From Flavobacteriaceae bacterium UBA5544 (GTDB taxonomy: Bacteria > Bacteroidota > Bacteroidia > Flavobacteriales > Flavobacteriaceae), in the NCBI GenBank assembly GCA_002426755.1, contig DINI01000002.1:56178-120177 (forward strand): DNA of 64,000 nucleotides, given 5' to 3'. Shown here one piece after another: positions 35,468 to 43,754 of this stretch. The translations under genes and the position numbers were made by a program. Under the pieces are notes generated by a model. It did no database searches and was not told the origin of the DNA. It was given only the letters and a program-made list of their open reading frames with translations. Position 1 is the stretch's first letter, and each line of letters begins with the position of its first letter.

Positions 35468-38145
35468 TGGCTGAAGGTGACTGTAAGAAGTATTTAACCC
35501 TTTCCGGACTGGAACCACTCGTGGTGACACCGGAAAGTAATTTTATCAATGTAGGAGAGCGAACCAATGTGACTGGGTCGCGAAAGTTCTTAAGATTAAT
35601 CAAGGAAGAAAAATATTCGGAAGCTCTTGAGGTAGCCAGACACCAAGTCGATGGTGGAGCTCAAATCCTTGATGTTAATATGGATGAAGGGATGCTCGAT
35701 GGTGTTTATGCCATGACCACATTCCTAAATTTAATTGCATCAGAACCCGATATTTCCCGTATTCCCATCATGATTGATAGCTCCAAATGGGAAATCATCG
35801 AAGCTGGATTAAAAGTCGTGCAAGGAAAATCGGTCGTGAATTCCATCAGTTTGAAGGAAGGCGAGGAAGCATTCATCCAACACGCCAAATTGGTCAAACG
35901 TTATGGCGCGGCAGTCATTGTGATGGCTTTTGATGAAGACGGACAAGCGGATACTTACGAACGAAGAATTGAAATTTGCAAACGTTCCTATGATATTTTA
36001 GTGGATAAGGTCAACTTTCCACCACAGGACATCATTTTTGACCCCAATATTTTCCCTGTCGCAACAGGAATGGACGAGCATCGCAAAAATGCGCTCGATT
36101 TCTTCAATGCCACCAAATGGATTCGTGAAAACCTACCTTACGCCAATGTTTCTGGAGGTGTCAGTAATGTGTCGTTTTCTTTTCGGGGAAATGACACCGT
36201 TCGTGAAGCCATGCATGCCTCATTTTTATACCACGCCATTCAACATGGAATGAATTTGGGCATCGTCAATCCTGCGATGTTGGAAGTCTATGATGAGGTC
36301 AACAAGGAATTGATGGAGTTGGTGGAAGATGTGTTGTTTGACAGAAGAGATGATGCTACAGAGCGTTTATTGGATTACGCGGAAACCGTAAAGGACAACA
36401 AAAAAGATGAAAATGTCGCTGTTCAGGAATGGCGAAATGAACCACTTCAAGATAGAATCACACACGCTTTGGTTAAAGGAATTGATGCTTTTATCATTGA
36501 GGATGTTGAGCAAGCTAGACGGGAATTTGACCGTCCAATTGAAGTCATCGAAGGTCATTTGATGATTGGAATGAATGTGGTGGGCGATTTGTTCGGAAGC
36601 GGAAAAATGTTCTTGCCACAAGTGGTGAAGTCCGCTCGAGTGATGAAAAAAGCGGTTGCCTATTTGCAGCCTTTTATCGAAGCTGAAAAAGATGGAAAAG
36701 TTGAATTTGCAGGAAAGATTTTGATGGCAACCGTCAAAGGCGATGTCCATGATATCGGGAAAAATATCGTCAGCGTCGTTTTGGGCTGCAACAACTACGA
36801 AATTGTCGATTTAGGGGTCATGGTGCCTCCAGAAAAAATCATTGAAACAGCCATTCGAGAGAATGTTGACATCATTGGTTTAAGCGGTTTGATAACGCCT
36901 TCGTTGGATGAAATGGTCTATGTGTCCAAAGAAATGGAAAAGAAAAATCTCAATATTCCATTGATTATTGGTGGTGCCACAACGTCCAGAGCGCACACCG
37001 TTGTGAAAATTGCTCCAAACTATAATCATACCGTAGTTCATATAAACGATGCCTCAAGGGCTGTGACTGTGGTTGGAAATTTACTGCAAAAAGACAATAG
37101 GATTTATAAAGAACAGATTCGTGAAGAGTATGATAAATTCCGAGACCAATTTTTAAGGAGAACAAAAGAAAAGGAATACATCTCAATAGAAGAAGCCAGA
37201 CAAAATAAGTTCAATATTGATTGGAATACGTCAGAAATCACCAAACCAAAAGCATTGGGAATTCAAGTTGTTGAAGATTTAGTTTTGAAAAAATTGGAAG
37301 ATTATATCGATTGGAGCCCTTTTTTCAGAAGTTGGGATTTACATGGAAGCTATCCAAAAATCCTTTCGGATGAAGTGGTTGGAGAACAAGCCAAAGAATT
37401 ATTCGCTGATGCCAAAGTCTTATTGAAACGTATTTTTGATGAAAACTTATTGAAAGCCAAAGGCATTTTCGGACTCTTTCCCGCTAACACGATTAACGAT
37501 GATGACATTGAAGTAACCCAAACCAACAACCAACACAAATTTCTAACCCTCCGCCAACAATCCAAAAAACGTGAAGGCGTTCCCAATATCGCCTTGGCAG
37601 ATTTCATAGCGCCAAAAGATAGTGGGAAACAAGATTATATTGGTGCATTTTGTGTCACTGCTGGTTTCGGTACGGATGAATTGGCAAAAGAATTTGAGAA
37701 AAAGCATGATGATTACAATTCCATCATGATAAAAGCCTTGGCAGACCGTTTAGCAGAAGCCTTTGCAGAATATCTGCACAAGGAAGTTCGTATCAATCAT
37801 TGGGGTTATTCACAAGATGAGAATCTTACTAATGAAGATTTAATCAAAGAAAATTATAAAGGCATTCGTCCAGCGCCAGGATATCCAGCCTGTCCAGACC
37901 ATTTGGAAAAACCAACCATATGGAAATTGTTAAATGTGAAAGAAAATATTGGAGTTGAGTTGACTGAAAGCTTGGCGATGTGGCCAGCAGCAAGCGTCAG
38001 CGGATATTATTTTGCCAATCCTGAAGCCAAATATTTTGGACTTGGAAAAATCGATGAAGACCAATTAAAGGATTATGCCAAAAGAAGAAATATCAGCTAT
38101 GAAGAGGCCGAAAAATGGTTGAATCCAAATTTGGCAGAAACTTAA
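35467..38145 (+). CDS. metH: Methionine synthase, folate, cobalamin and activation modules (split MetH, C-terminal part)
   Basis: 892-residue protein with the methyltetrahydrofolate-binding module (NVGERTNVTGSRKFLRLIKE at about residues 24-43) and the cobalamin-binding domain (DVHDIGKNIVSVVLGCNNYE, whose histidine coordinates cobalt). The C-terminal reactivation domain (YPACPDHLEKPTIW, then TESLAMWPAASVSGYYF) binds SAM. With the upstream module it reconstitutes a complete MetH. No cobalamin riboswitch is seen; control is by the SAM riboswitch. It requires MetF product, encoded 193 nt downstream. Confidence 0.95.
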   Translation: MAEGDCKKYLTLSGLEPLVVTPESNFINVGERTNVTGSRKFLRLIKEEKYSEALEVARHQVDGGAQILDVNMDEGMLDGVYAMTTFLNLIASEPDISRIPIMIDSSKWEIIEAGLKVVQGKSVVNSISLKEGEEAFIQHAKLVKRYGAAVIVMAFDEDGQADTYERRIEICKRSYDILVDKVNFPPQDIIFDPNIFPVATGMDEHRKNALDFFNATKWIRENLPYANVSGGVSNVSFSFRGNDTVREAMHASFLYHAIQHGMNLGIVNPAMLEVYDEVNKELMELVEDVLFDRRDDATERLLDYAETVKDNKKDENVAVQEWRNEPLQDRITHALVKGIDAFIIEDVEQARREFDRPIEVIEGHLMIGMNVVGDLFGSGKMFLPQVVKSARVMKKAVAYLQPFIEAEKDGKVEFAGKILMATVKGDVHDIGKNIVSVVLGCNNYEIVDLGVMVPPEKIIETAIRENVDIIGLSGLITPSLDEMVYVSKEMEKKNLNIPLIIGGATTSRAHTVVKIAPNYNHTVVHINDASRAVTVVGNLLQKDNRIYKEQIREEYDKFRDQFLRRTKEKEYISIEEARQNKFNIDWNTSEITKPKALGIQVVEDLVLKKLEDYIDWSPFFRSWDLHGSYPKILSDEVVGEQAKELFADAKVLLKRIFDENLLKAKGIFGLFPANTINDDDIEVTQTNNQHKFLTLRQQSKKREGVPNIALADFIAPKDSGKQDYIGAFCVTAGFGTDELAKEFEKKHDDYNSIMIKALADRLAEAFAEYLHKEVRINHWGYSQDENLTNEDLIKENYKGIRPAPGYPACPDHLEKPTIWKLLNVKENIGVELTESLAMWPAASVSGYYFANPEAKYFGLGKIDEDQLKDYAKRRNISYEEAEKWLNPNLAET

Positions 38146-38189
38146 CAGATACATGAGAATTAATTAAAACATAAACCTTGAAAAAGTCG

Positions 38190-38210
38190 TAATCTTGCAG
38201 CAAAATTAGA
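38190..38210 (+). promoter_or_regulatory. Possible promoter element with TTGCAGCAAAATTAGA word
   Basis: TAATCTTG (38190-38197) is one mismatch from TAnnTTTG and is embedded in a 16-nt word found again at 39344-39359. No clear -33 TTG is present at the usual distance. Confidence 0.4.
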
Positions 38211-38220
38211 ACACAGAAAA

Positions 38221-38310
38221 ATGAAAAAAATAAGTATTGAACTTCGATTCGTCATTCAATTGATTTTACTCACAACTGTTTCTTTATTGGCTGCATACTT
38301 TATGGCTTAA
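38221..38310 (+). CDS. Small single-span membrane peptide (29 aa)
   Basis: ATG-to-TAA ORF of 29 codons between metH and metF. It starts MKKISIELRF and continues as a hydrophobic helix (VIQLILLTTVSLLAAYFMA) to the stop. It has a Lys/Arg-containing N-terminus, so the orientation would be N-in. Its start lies about 20 nt after a promoter-like word. No homologue is recognised. It might be a genuine microprotein or a chance ORF; the membrane-like composition and ATG favour the former. Confidence 0.45.
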   Translation: MKKISIELRFVIQLILLTTVSLLAAYFMA

Positions 38311-38338
38311 CAAACTTTTGGAAAGCATATCATAAAGC

Positions 38339-39295
38339 ATGAAAGTAACCGAACATATTACAAAAGCGAATGGAAACACCTTATTTTCATTTGAAATTTT
38401 ACCACCCTTGAAAGGTCAGCACATCAAATCCATATTTGATAATATTGACCCCTTGATGGAATTCAAACCGCCATTCATTGACGTCACTTATCATCGCGAA
38501 GAATATGTCTTTAAGGAGCAGGAAAATGGACTTTTGAAAAAACAAGTCGTGAAGAAACGCCCTGGAACGGTCGGGATTTGCGCAGCCATTCAAAATCGCT
38601 ATAAAGTCGATGCCATTCCGCATATTTTATGTGGTGGTTTTACAAAGGAGGACACTGAAAACTTTTTGATTGATTTGGATTTCTTGGGAATCCAAAACGT
38701 GATGGCATTGCGTGGTGATGCGGTAAAAAATGAAACCTATTTCAGACCAGAAAAGGAAGGGCATGAGTACGCCAATGGTTTGGTGAAACAGATTCAAGCC
38801 ATGAATGATGGAATTTATCTTGATGAGGAACTTCAAAATACATCAAAAACCAATTTCTGCATTGGTGTTGCCGCATATCCAGAAAAACACATGGAAGCGC
38901 CTAGTCTCGACAGCGATATCCATTTTCTCAAAAAGAAAATTAAGAATGGTGCGGAATACGTGGTGACCCAAATGTTTTTTGACAACCAAAAATATTTTGA
39001 ATTTGTAGAAAAATGCCGAAGCGAAGGGATAACCGTTCCCATTATTCCGGGATTGAAACCTATTGCTACCAAAAAGCAGTTGAACCTAATTCCACATCGT
39101 TTTCATGTCGATTTACCCGAAGCCTTGATACTTGAGGTCATCAAATGTCAGAATAACGACCAAGTTAGGGAAGTGGGCATCGAATGGTGTATCAATCAAT
39201 CCAAGGAATTGCAAAAAGCTGGAATTCCTGTGTTGCATTATTATTCCATGGGAAAAAGTGAAAATATCCGCACGATTGCGTCTAAAGTTTTTTAA
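38339..39295 (+). CDS. metF: 5,10-methylenetetrahydrofolate reductase
   Basis: FAD enzyme that produces 5-methyltetrahydrofolate for MetH. The 318-residue product shows FSFEILPPLKG (the catalytic glutamate region), VDAIPHILCGGFTKEDTENFL, IQNVMALRGD and MFFDNQKYFEFVEKCR, all family landmarks. It completes the methyl-supply branch directly downstream of split metH. Its length is that of bacterial MetF without the eukaryotic regulatory domain. Confidence 0.95.
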   Translation: MKVTEHITKANGNTLFSFEILPPLKGQHIKSIFDNIDPLMEFKPPFIDVTYHREEYVFKEQENGLLKKQVVKKRPGTVGICAAIQNRYKVDAIPHILCGGFTKEDTENFLIDLDFLGIQNVMALRGDAVKNETYFRPEKEGHEYANGLVKQIQAMNDGIYLDEELQNTSKTNFCIGVAAYPEKHMEAPSLDSDIHFLKKKIKNGAEYVVTQMFFDNQKYFEFVEKCRSEGITVPIIPGLKPIATKKQLNLIPHRFHVDLPEALILEVIKCQNNDQVREVGIEWCINQSKELQKAGIPVLHYYSMGKSENIRTIASKVF

Positions 39296-39338
39296 CAAAA
39301 AACAACTTTTCATCGCCATAAAATAAGTGATAAAACCG

Positions 39339-39370
39339 TACTTTTGCAGCAAAATTAGAGGCTGCATACT
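39339..39370 (+). promoter_or_regulatory. Promoter and duplicated leader word upstream of aminotransferase
   Basis: TACTTTTG (39339-39346) perfectly matches TAnnTTTG. The following TTGCAGCAAAATTAGA (39344-39359) equals 38195-38210, and GGCTGCATACT (39360-39370) equals 38289-38299. TGCAGC and GCTGCA can form a hairpin next to the ATG. Confidence 0.55.
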
Positions 39371-40630
39371 ATGAAAACATCTCAATTGGCTGAAGGCCTA
39401 AAAGGTTCGGAAATCATCAAAATCGCTGGAGAAGTAAACGCTTTGAAAGCACAAGGCGAAGTGATTTACAACCAAACCATTGGTGATTTTGATTCCAATA
39501 TTTTCCCAATACCAGCCGAGCTGAAACAGGGTATTGTGGAGGCTTACAATGATAATCAAACCAATTATCCTGCTGCAAATGGTGTGGAGCCTTTGCGAAA
39601 ATCGGTTTCCAATTACCTTTCATCTCATTTGGGCTTACAGTATTCTCCGAATGAAATTTTGATTTCTGGCGGTGCACGCCCTTTAATTTATGCCATCTAC
39701 CAAACTATTTTGGATATTGATGATACGATATTATATCCCGTGCCATCATGGAACAATGATGCTTACACCTATTTGGCAAGGAATAAATCGGTGGCTGTGG
39801 AAACAAAACCAGAAAATAAATTCATGCCAACGGTTGACGACCTCAAACCGCATATCAAGGATGTGAATTTGATTGCGTTGTGTTCACCATTGAATCCCAC
39901 AGGAACCACTTTTGACAAGGATACCTTGATTCAAATTTCGCAATTGGTTGTAAATGAGAACAAAAGACGTGCATTAGAAAATTTGAAACCCTTATACGTT
40001 ATTTATGACCAAATCTATTGGCAATTGACCTATGGAGATGTCGAACATTACAATCCTGTAAGCTTGGTGCCTGAAATGCGGGATTACACCATTTTTGTGG
40101 ATGGGATTTCCAAAGCATTTGCGGCCACTGGTGTTCGTGTTGGTTGGGCTTTTGGACCTTCGGCGGTCATTGATAAGATGAAGGCGATGTTAAGCCATAT
40201 TGGGGCTTGGGCTCCGAAGGCAGAACAAGTTGCAACGGCAGGCTATTTGAATCAAACTGAAGCAGTTTCAAAATTTATCAATCAGATAAAGGAAGATTTG
40301 GAGTATCGTTTAGGGACCTTTTATGAAGGATTTGAAAGATTGAAAAACCAGGGATTTCCTGTAAAGGCAATTCAACCTGAAGCGGCATTGTACCTAACGG
40401 TGCAGTTCGATTTGTTGGGAAAAACTACAGATTCTGGCCAGAAGCTCACCACAATTCAGCAAGTCACAAGTTATTTGTTGCAAGAGGCGAAATTGGCCAT
40501 CGTTCCTTTTTATGCCTTTGGTGCGTCAACAGAATCCAACTGGTTTAGATTATCGGTGGGCACTGCAAAAAAAGAAGACATTTCTTCGATATTCGAACTG
40601 CTTGAAGCGGCTCTCGAAAAATTAAAGTAG
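39371..40630 (+). CDS. Class I/II PLP-dependent aminotransferase
   Basis: Fold-type I aminotransferase, 419 residues. Substrate/PLP elements visible are ANGVEPLRKSVSNYL, LCSPLNPTGTTFDKD, YDQIYWQLTY and the Schiff-base lysine in DGISKAFAATGVRVGW. It resembles the aspartate aminotransferase subgroup, but substrate cannot be read from sequence. Its own promoter separates it from metF. Possible roles are aspartate supply for the Thr/Met pathway or transamination in methionine metabolism. Confidence 0.85.
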   Translation: MKTSQLAEGLKGSEIIKIAGEVNALKAQGEVIYNQTIGDFDSNIFPIPAELKQGIVEAYNDNQTNYPAANGVEPLRKSVSNYLSSHLGLQYSPNEILISGGARPLIYAIYQTILDIDDTILYPVPSWNNDAYTYLARNKSVAVETKPENKFMPTVDDLKPHIKDVNLIALCSPLNPTGTTFDKDTLIQISQLVVNENKRRALENLKPLYVIYDQIYWQLTYGDVEHYNPVSLVPEMRDYTIFVDGISKAFAATGVRVGWAFGPSAVIDKMKAMLSHIGAWAPKAEQVATAGYLNQTEAVSKFINQIKEDLEYRLGTFYEGFERLKNQGFPVKAIQPEAALYLTVQFDLLGKTTDSGQKLTTIQQVTSYLLQEAKLAIVPFYAFGASTESNWFRLSVGTAKKEDISSIFELLEAALEKLK

Positions 40631-40671
40631 GAATAACTTGATTGGTGTCGTAAGAATATTAATTATTCCTT

Positions 40672-40679
40672 TATTTTTG
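40672..40679 (+). promoter_or_regulatory. -7 promoter element upstream of the PagL-like gene
   Basis: TATTTTTG matches TAnnTTTG and sits 17 nt before the ATG at 40697. A -33 TTG at the expected distance is not clear. Confidence 0.5.
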
Positions 40680-40696
40680 TGACATAAGCCCTGTGA

Positions 40697-41791
40697 ATGC
40701 AAAAGTTAGTTTTTACTTTTTTTCTGCTGATTTCCGTACTTGCGTTTTCGCAAGATGATAAAAAATCCTTTGAAATCGATGCGAGTCTGTTCCACGGTAC
40801 TATTATAGAGCATAATCCTGACATTTCACATTTGATTACGGACCATCCGACAGGTTTGATTTTGAGTTTCAACAAAAAAACCTACGGGTTTAGGGATTGG
40901 GAAAGTCGCTACAACTATCCCGATTGGGGGTTTTCATATATCTATCAGGATATGAAAAATCAGTATTTGGGAGAAAATCACAGTGTGTATGCGCATTTCA
41001 ATTTTTACTTTTTGAATCGTAATTTGATGTTCCGTATTGGTCAAGGCATTGCGTATGCGACAAAACCTTACGATAAATATGAGAATTACTTAAATAATGC
41101 CTACGGTTCGGATTTGTTGAGCTCGACCTACCTTCAGCTTAATTACAAAAAAGAAAATTTGTTTGAAGGTTTTGGCGTGCAAGCTGGTGTGTCCATCATT
41201 CATTATTCCAATGCGAATGTAAAGGCACCAAATAATTCGACCAATACATTTGCCTTTAATATTGGGGCTAATTATTTATTTGACCACGAAAATAAACCAG
41301 ATTACATCGCTTCAGCAGAGGAGAAAAAATTCACCGAGCCAATCAAATTTAATTTTGCATTCCGTTCAGGTGTCAACGAAAGTGATGTCAATGGAATGGG
41401 GCAGTTCCCGTTTTATGTGTTTTCTGGTTATGCGGATAAACGATTGAATAGGAAATCTGCAATTCAATTGGGAACAGATGTATTCTTGGCTAAATTTTTA
41501 GAGGAATTAATCTATTATTATTCAGTCGCTTTTCCAGAATATGGTATTAGTGGAGATGAAGATTGGAAACGTGTTGGAATTTTTGTCGGACACGAATTGT
41601 TCATCAACAAAACGTCTTTTATAACGCAGTTGGGCTACTATGTCTATTATCCATACGATTTCGAAGGCCGTGTTTACAATAGAATTGGTTTACAACGGTA
41701 TTTTGGCGATAAATTTTTTGGAGGTGTCACTGTAAAAGCGCATGGCGCAAAAGCGGAAGCCGTTGAATTTAGTGTTGGCGTAAGATTATGA
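40697..41791 (+). CDS. Outer-membrane acyloxyacyl hydrolase / PagL-like lipid A deacylase
   Basis: 364 residues with an N-terminal signal peptide (MQKLVFTFFLLISVLAFSQ) and alternating aromatic beta strands typical of an outer-membrane barrel, ending in a strand with terminal VRL. The HYSNAN motif at residues 169-174 matches the His-x-Ser catalytic signature of PagL-type lipid A 3-O-deacylases. It would remove an acyl chain from lipid A in the outer membrane. It is longer than classical PagL (about 170 residues), as is common in Bacteroidota. It overlaps the next gene by ATGA. Confidence 0.72.
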   Translation: MQKLVFTFFLLISVLAFSQDDKKSFEIDASLFHGTIIEHNPDISHLITDHPTGLILSFNKKTYGFRDWESRYNYPDWGFSYIYQDMKNQYLGENHSVYAHFNFYFLNRNLMFRIGQGIAYATKPYDKYENYLNNAYGSDLLSSTYLQLNYKKENLFEGFGVQAGVSIIHYSNANVKAPNNSTNTFAFNIGANYLFDHENKPDYIASAEEKKFTEPIKFNFAFRSGVNESDVNGMGQFPFYVFSGYADKRLNRKSAIQLGTDVFLAKFLEELIYYYSVAFPEYGISGDEDWKRVGIFVGHELFINKTSFITQLGYYVYYPYDFEGRVYNRIGLQRYFGDKFFGGVTVKAHGAKAEAVEFSVGVRL

Positions 41792-42540
41792 AAAAACTAA
41801 TTTACATACTATCGGTTGGTCTATTGTTTGCCTGCAATGGTGATAAGGTGCCTAATTGTTTTCAGAATGCGGGTGACATTATTCAACAAGAGTTTCAAGT
41901 ATCAAATTTTGATAAAATAACCGTTTTTGAGCGTATCGAATTGATTCTGACAGAAGCTCCAACAGAAAGTGTTGTAGTGGAAACGGGAGAATATCTGATG
42001 AATGATATCAAAGTAACTGTTGAAGACGGACGTTTGGTTTTAAGGAATGAAAACGGTTGTAATTTGGTACGTGATTATGGTCTCACAAAAATTTACGTCA
42101 GTGCACCAAATCTTACAGAGATAAGAAACAGTTCAGGTTTGACCATGCGAAGTAACGGCGTTCTAAATTACCCAGAACTGACCTTAATTTCTGAAGATTT
42201 TAATGAGGAAGATGCCTATCATACCGATGGGGATTTTAATGTGCAGGTAAATTGCAATAACCTGAATGTGGTAACGAACAATCTCTCCAATGTTTTTATA
42301 AGTGGTACTGTAAATGATTTGGTCATTGGTTTTTATTCCGGTGATGGGCGATTTGAAGGCGCTAATTTAGTGGCACAAAACATCGAAATTTTCCATCGTG
42401 GCAGTAACGATATGATTTTGAATCCACAGCAATCCATCATTGGTGAAATTAGAAGTACAGGCGATGTGATTTTGGTGAACGAGCCGCCAATGGTGGATGT
42501 CCAGCAATTTTACACAGGACAGTTGATTATTCAGAACTAG
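41788..42540 (+). CDS. Lipoprotein with DUF2807-type (head GIN) beta-helix domain
   Basis: 250-residue lipoprotein: signal MKKLIYILSVGLLFAC with lipobox cysteine at 16. The remainder is a repetitive beta-strand domain of the DUF2807/GIN type (FDKITVFERIELILTEAPTE, LTEIRNSSGLTMRSNGVL), predicted to be a right-handed beta-helix. Function is unknown. Overlap with the PagL-like gene indicates coupled expression, perhaps both acting at the outer membrane. Confidence 0.75.
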   Translation: MKKLIYILSVGLLFACNGDKVPNCFQNAGDIIQQEFQVSNFDKITVFERIELILTEAPTESVVVETGEYLMNDIKVTVEDGRLVLRNENGCNLVRDYGLTKIYVSAPNLTEIRNSSGLTMRSNGVLNYPELTLISEDFNEEDAYHTDGDFNVQVNCNNLNVVTNNLSNVFISGTVNDLVIGFYSGDGRFEGANLVAQNIEIFHRGSNDMILNPQQSIIGEIRSTGDVILVNEPPMVDVQQFYTGQLIIQN

Positions 42541-42544
42541 ATTT

Positions 42545-42585
42545 ATCTATTTTCAACTTCAACTTCAACTTCAATTTCTAGTTCG
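42545..42585. repeat. Short CAACTT tandem repeat between convergent genes
   Basis: TTCAACTTCAACTTCAACTTCAATTTC is a period-6 repeat in the 37-nt convergent spacer before gldA. It recalls the leuC-leuD spacer repeat near 17811. No terminator is visible. Confidence 0.5.
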
Positions 42586-43474
42586 AGGTTAATTCCCTAA
42601 ATAAACTTTCCAAATTCATGTTTTTCTGATTCAATTGAAGAATCTTCAAACCGTTGTCATGGGCAAAGTCAAACACCATGGAGCGCATGTCCTCTTTGGT
42701 TGAAAACGTCAATTCATATACAAAATCATGCACGTTTTTGACAGTAGTAACGTGTTTAAGTTTGTTTAAAAGTACATCTTCCACCCGATAATCAAATTCT
42801 ACTTCAATAATTTGAGCTTGGTCGGCTTTTAGGTCTTTTAGTTTTTTGTCCGCCACAATTTTACCTTTATTGATAATGATGACGCGGTCGCACATGGCCT
42901 CCACTTCCTGCATGATATGGGTGGATAGGAACACCGTTTTTTCCTGACCAACATTTTTTATCAGATGTCGAATTTCTACCAATTGATTTGGGTCCAGACC
43001 AGTGGTCGGTTCGTCCAGAATCAAAACATCCGGATTGTGCAATAAAGCGTTTGCCAATCCGACACGTTGGCGATAGCCTTTAGAAAGTTGTCCAATTTTT
43101 TTATGAGCTTCGGGCGTCAGTCCTGTCAACTCGATAACTTCTTCAATACGATTTTTATGCACTTTATAGACGCCAGCATTGAAATTTAAATATTCTTTGA
43201 CATACATTTCCAAGTACAGCGGATTGTGTTCCGGTAGATAGCCAACCAATTTCTGTACCTCTGGCGATTCGTTTTGCACATCAAAATCATTCACTTTGGC
43301 AAGACCTTCGGATGCTTTGATGTAAGTGGTCAAAATCTTCATCATCGTTGATTTTCCTGCACCGTTGGGCCCCAAAAAACCAACAATTTCTCCTTTATTT
43401 ATTTTAAATGAAACCTTGTCCAAGGCTTTTTGCTCGCCATAAACTTTCGATAAATTTTCAACTTCGATTGACAT
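42578..43474 (-). CDS. gldA: Gliding-motility ABC transporter ATP-binding protein GldA
   Basis: ATPase of the GldA/GldF/GldG transporter associated with gliding in Flavobacteriia. The 298-residue product has Walker A GPNGAGKST, the signature LSKGYRQRVGLANALL, Walker B VLILDEPTTGLD, and the H-loop STHIMQEVEAMCDR. The whole sequence strongly resembles recalled Flavobacterium johnsoniae GldA, including the C-terminal extension ending NMNLESLFRELTSN. The permease genes gldF and gldG are not next to it, which is usual. Confidence 0.92.
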   Translation of the reverse strand: MSIEVENLSKVYGEQKALDKVSFKINKGEIVGFLGPNGAGKSTMMKILTTYIKASEGLAKVNDFDVQNESPEVQKLVGYLPEHNPLYLEMYVKEYLNFNAGVYKVHKNRIEEVIELTGLTPEAHKKIGQLSKGYRQRVGLANALLHNPDVLILDEPTTGLDPNQLVEIRHLIKNVGQEKTVFLSTHIMQEVEAMCDRVIIINKGKIVADKKLKDLKADQAQIIEVEFDYRVEDVLLNKLKHVTTVKNVHDFVYELTFSTKEDMRSMVFDFAHDNGLKILQLNQKNMNLESLFRELTSN

Positions 43475-43491
43475 GTGTCAGAATATTTATT

Positions 43492-43499
43492 CAAAAATA
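43492..43499 (-). promoter_or_regulatory. -7 promoter element of gldA
   Basis: On the minus strand TATTTTTG (TAnnTTTG) lies 17 nt before the gldA ATG. A TTG at 43517-43519 is 17 nt upstream of it, slightly short of the usual spacing. Confidence 0.5.
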
Positions 43500-43562
43500 A
43501 ACAATATTAGCTATCACAACGAATTGCGAAATCGTAATAGTTTCAAAACATTGAAAAAAGAT

Positions 43563-43592
43563 TTTGTTTTTTGGATTTATTAATTACTTTAG
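43563..43592 (+). promoter_or_regulatory. Promoter of the pheA operon
   Basis: TTTG (43563-43566), 18-nt spacer, TACTTTAG (43585-43592), one mismatch from TAnnTTTG. Transcription would start about 6 nt before the leader-peptide ATG. Confidence 0.6.
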
Positions 43593-43603
43593 CTATTCAA
43601 ATT

Positions 43604-43681
43604 ATGAAAACAACAAATCATACATATCAAAATTGGTTCTATTTCTTTTTTAGCAAAAGAAACGAGACGTTGTATGTATAA
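43604..43681 (+). CDS. Phenylalanine-rich leader peptide
   Basis: 25-codon ORF, ATG to TAA, containing QNWFYFFFSK: four Phe codons and one Tyr within six codons (43637-43651). It follows a promoter directly and precedes an intrinsic terminator and pheA. Segments ATACATA (43620-43626) and TATGTAT (43673-43679) can pair (1:2). CGAGAC (43663-43668) can pair with GTCTCG (43708-43713) to break the terminator (2:3). This is the complete layout of a classical ribosome-stalling attenuator. Confidence 0.85.
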   Translation: MKTTNHTYQNWFYFFFSKRNETLYV

Positions 43682-43705
43682 TTTATAAACAATAAATTTT
43701 TATAT

Positions 43706-43732
43706 AAGTCTCGATGAAAATCGGGACTTTTT
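43706..43732 (+). terminator. Attenuator terminator of the pheA operon
   Basis: AAGTCTCGAT (43706-43715) and ATCGGGACTT (43720-43729) form a 10-bp stem with one G-T pair, loop GAAA, ending in TTTTT (43728-43732). It sits 22 nt before the pheA start and can be prevented by CGAGAC at 43663-43668. Confidence 0.85.
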
Positions 43733-43754
43733 AATTTTAAACCCAATTCAAACG

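Noticed and set aside
34466..38145. metH split regarded as a frameshift or sequencing error
   Set aside because: The two reading frames end and start cleanly at a domain boundary with a TAATG overlap, and the first protein ends in a complete zinc-binding module.
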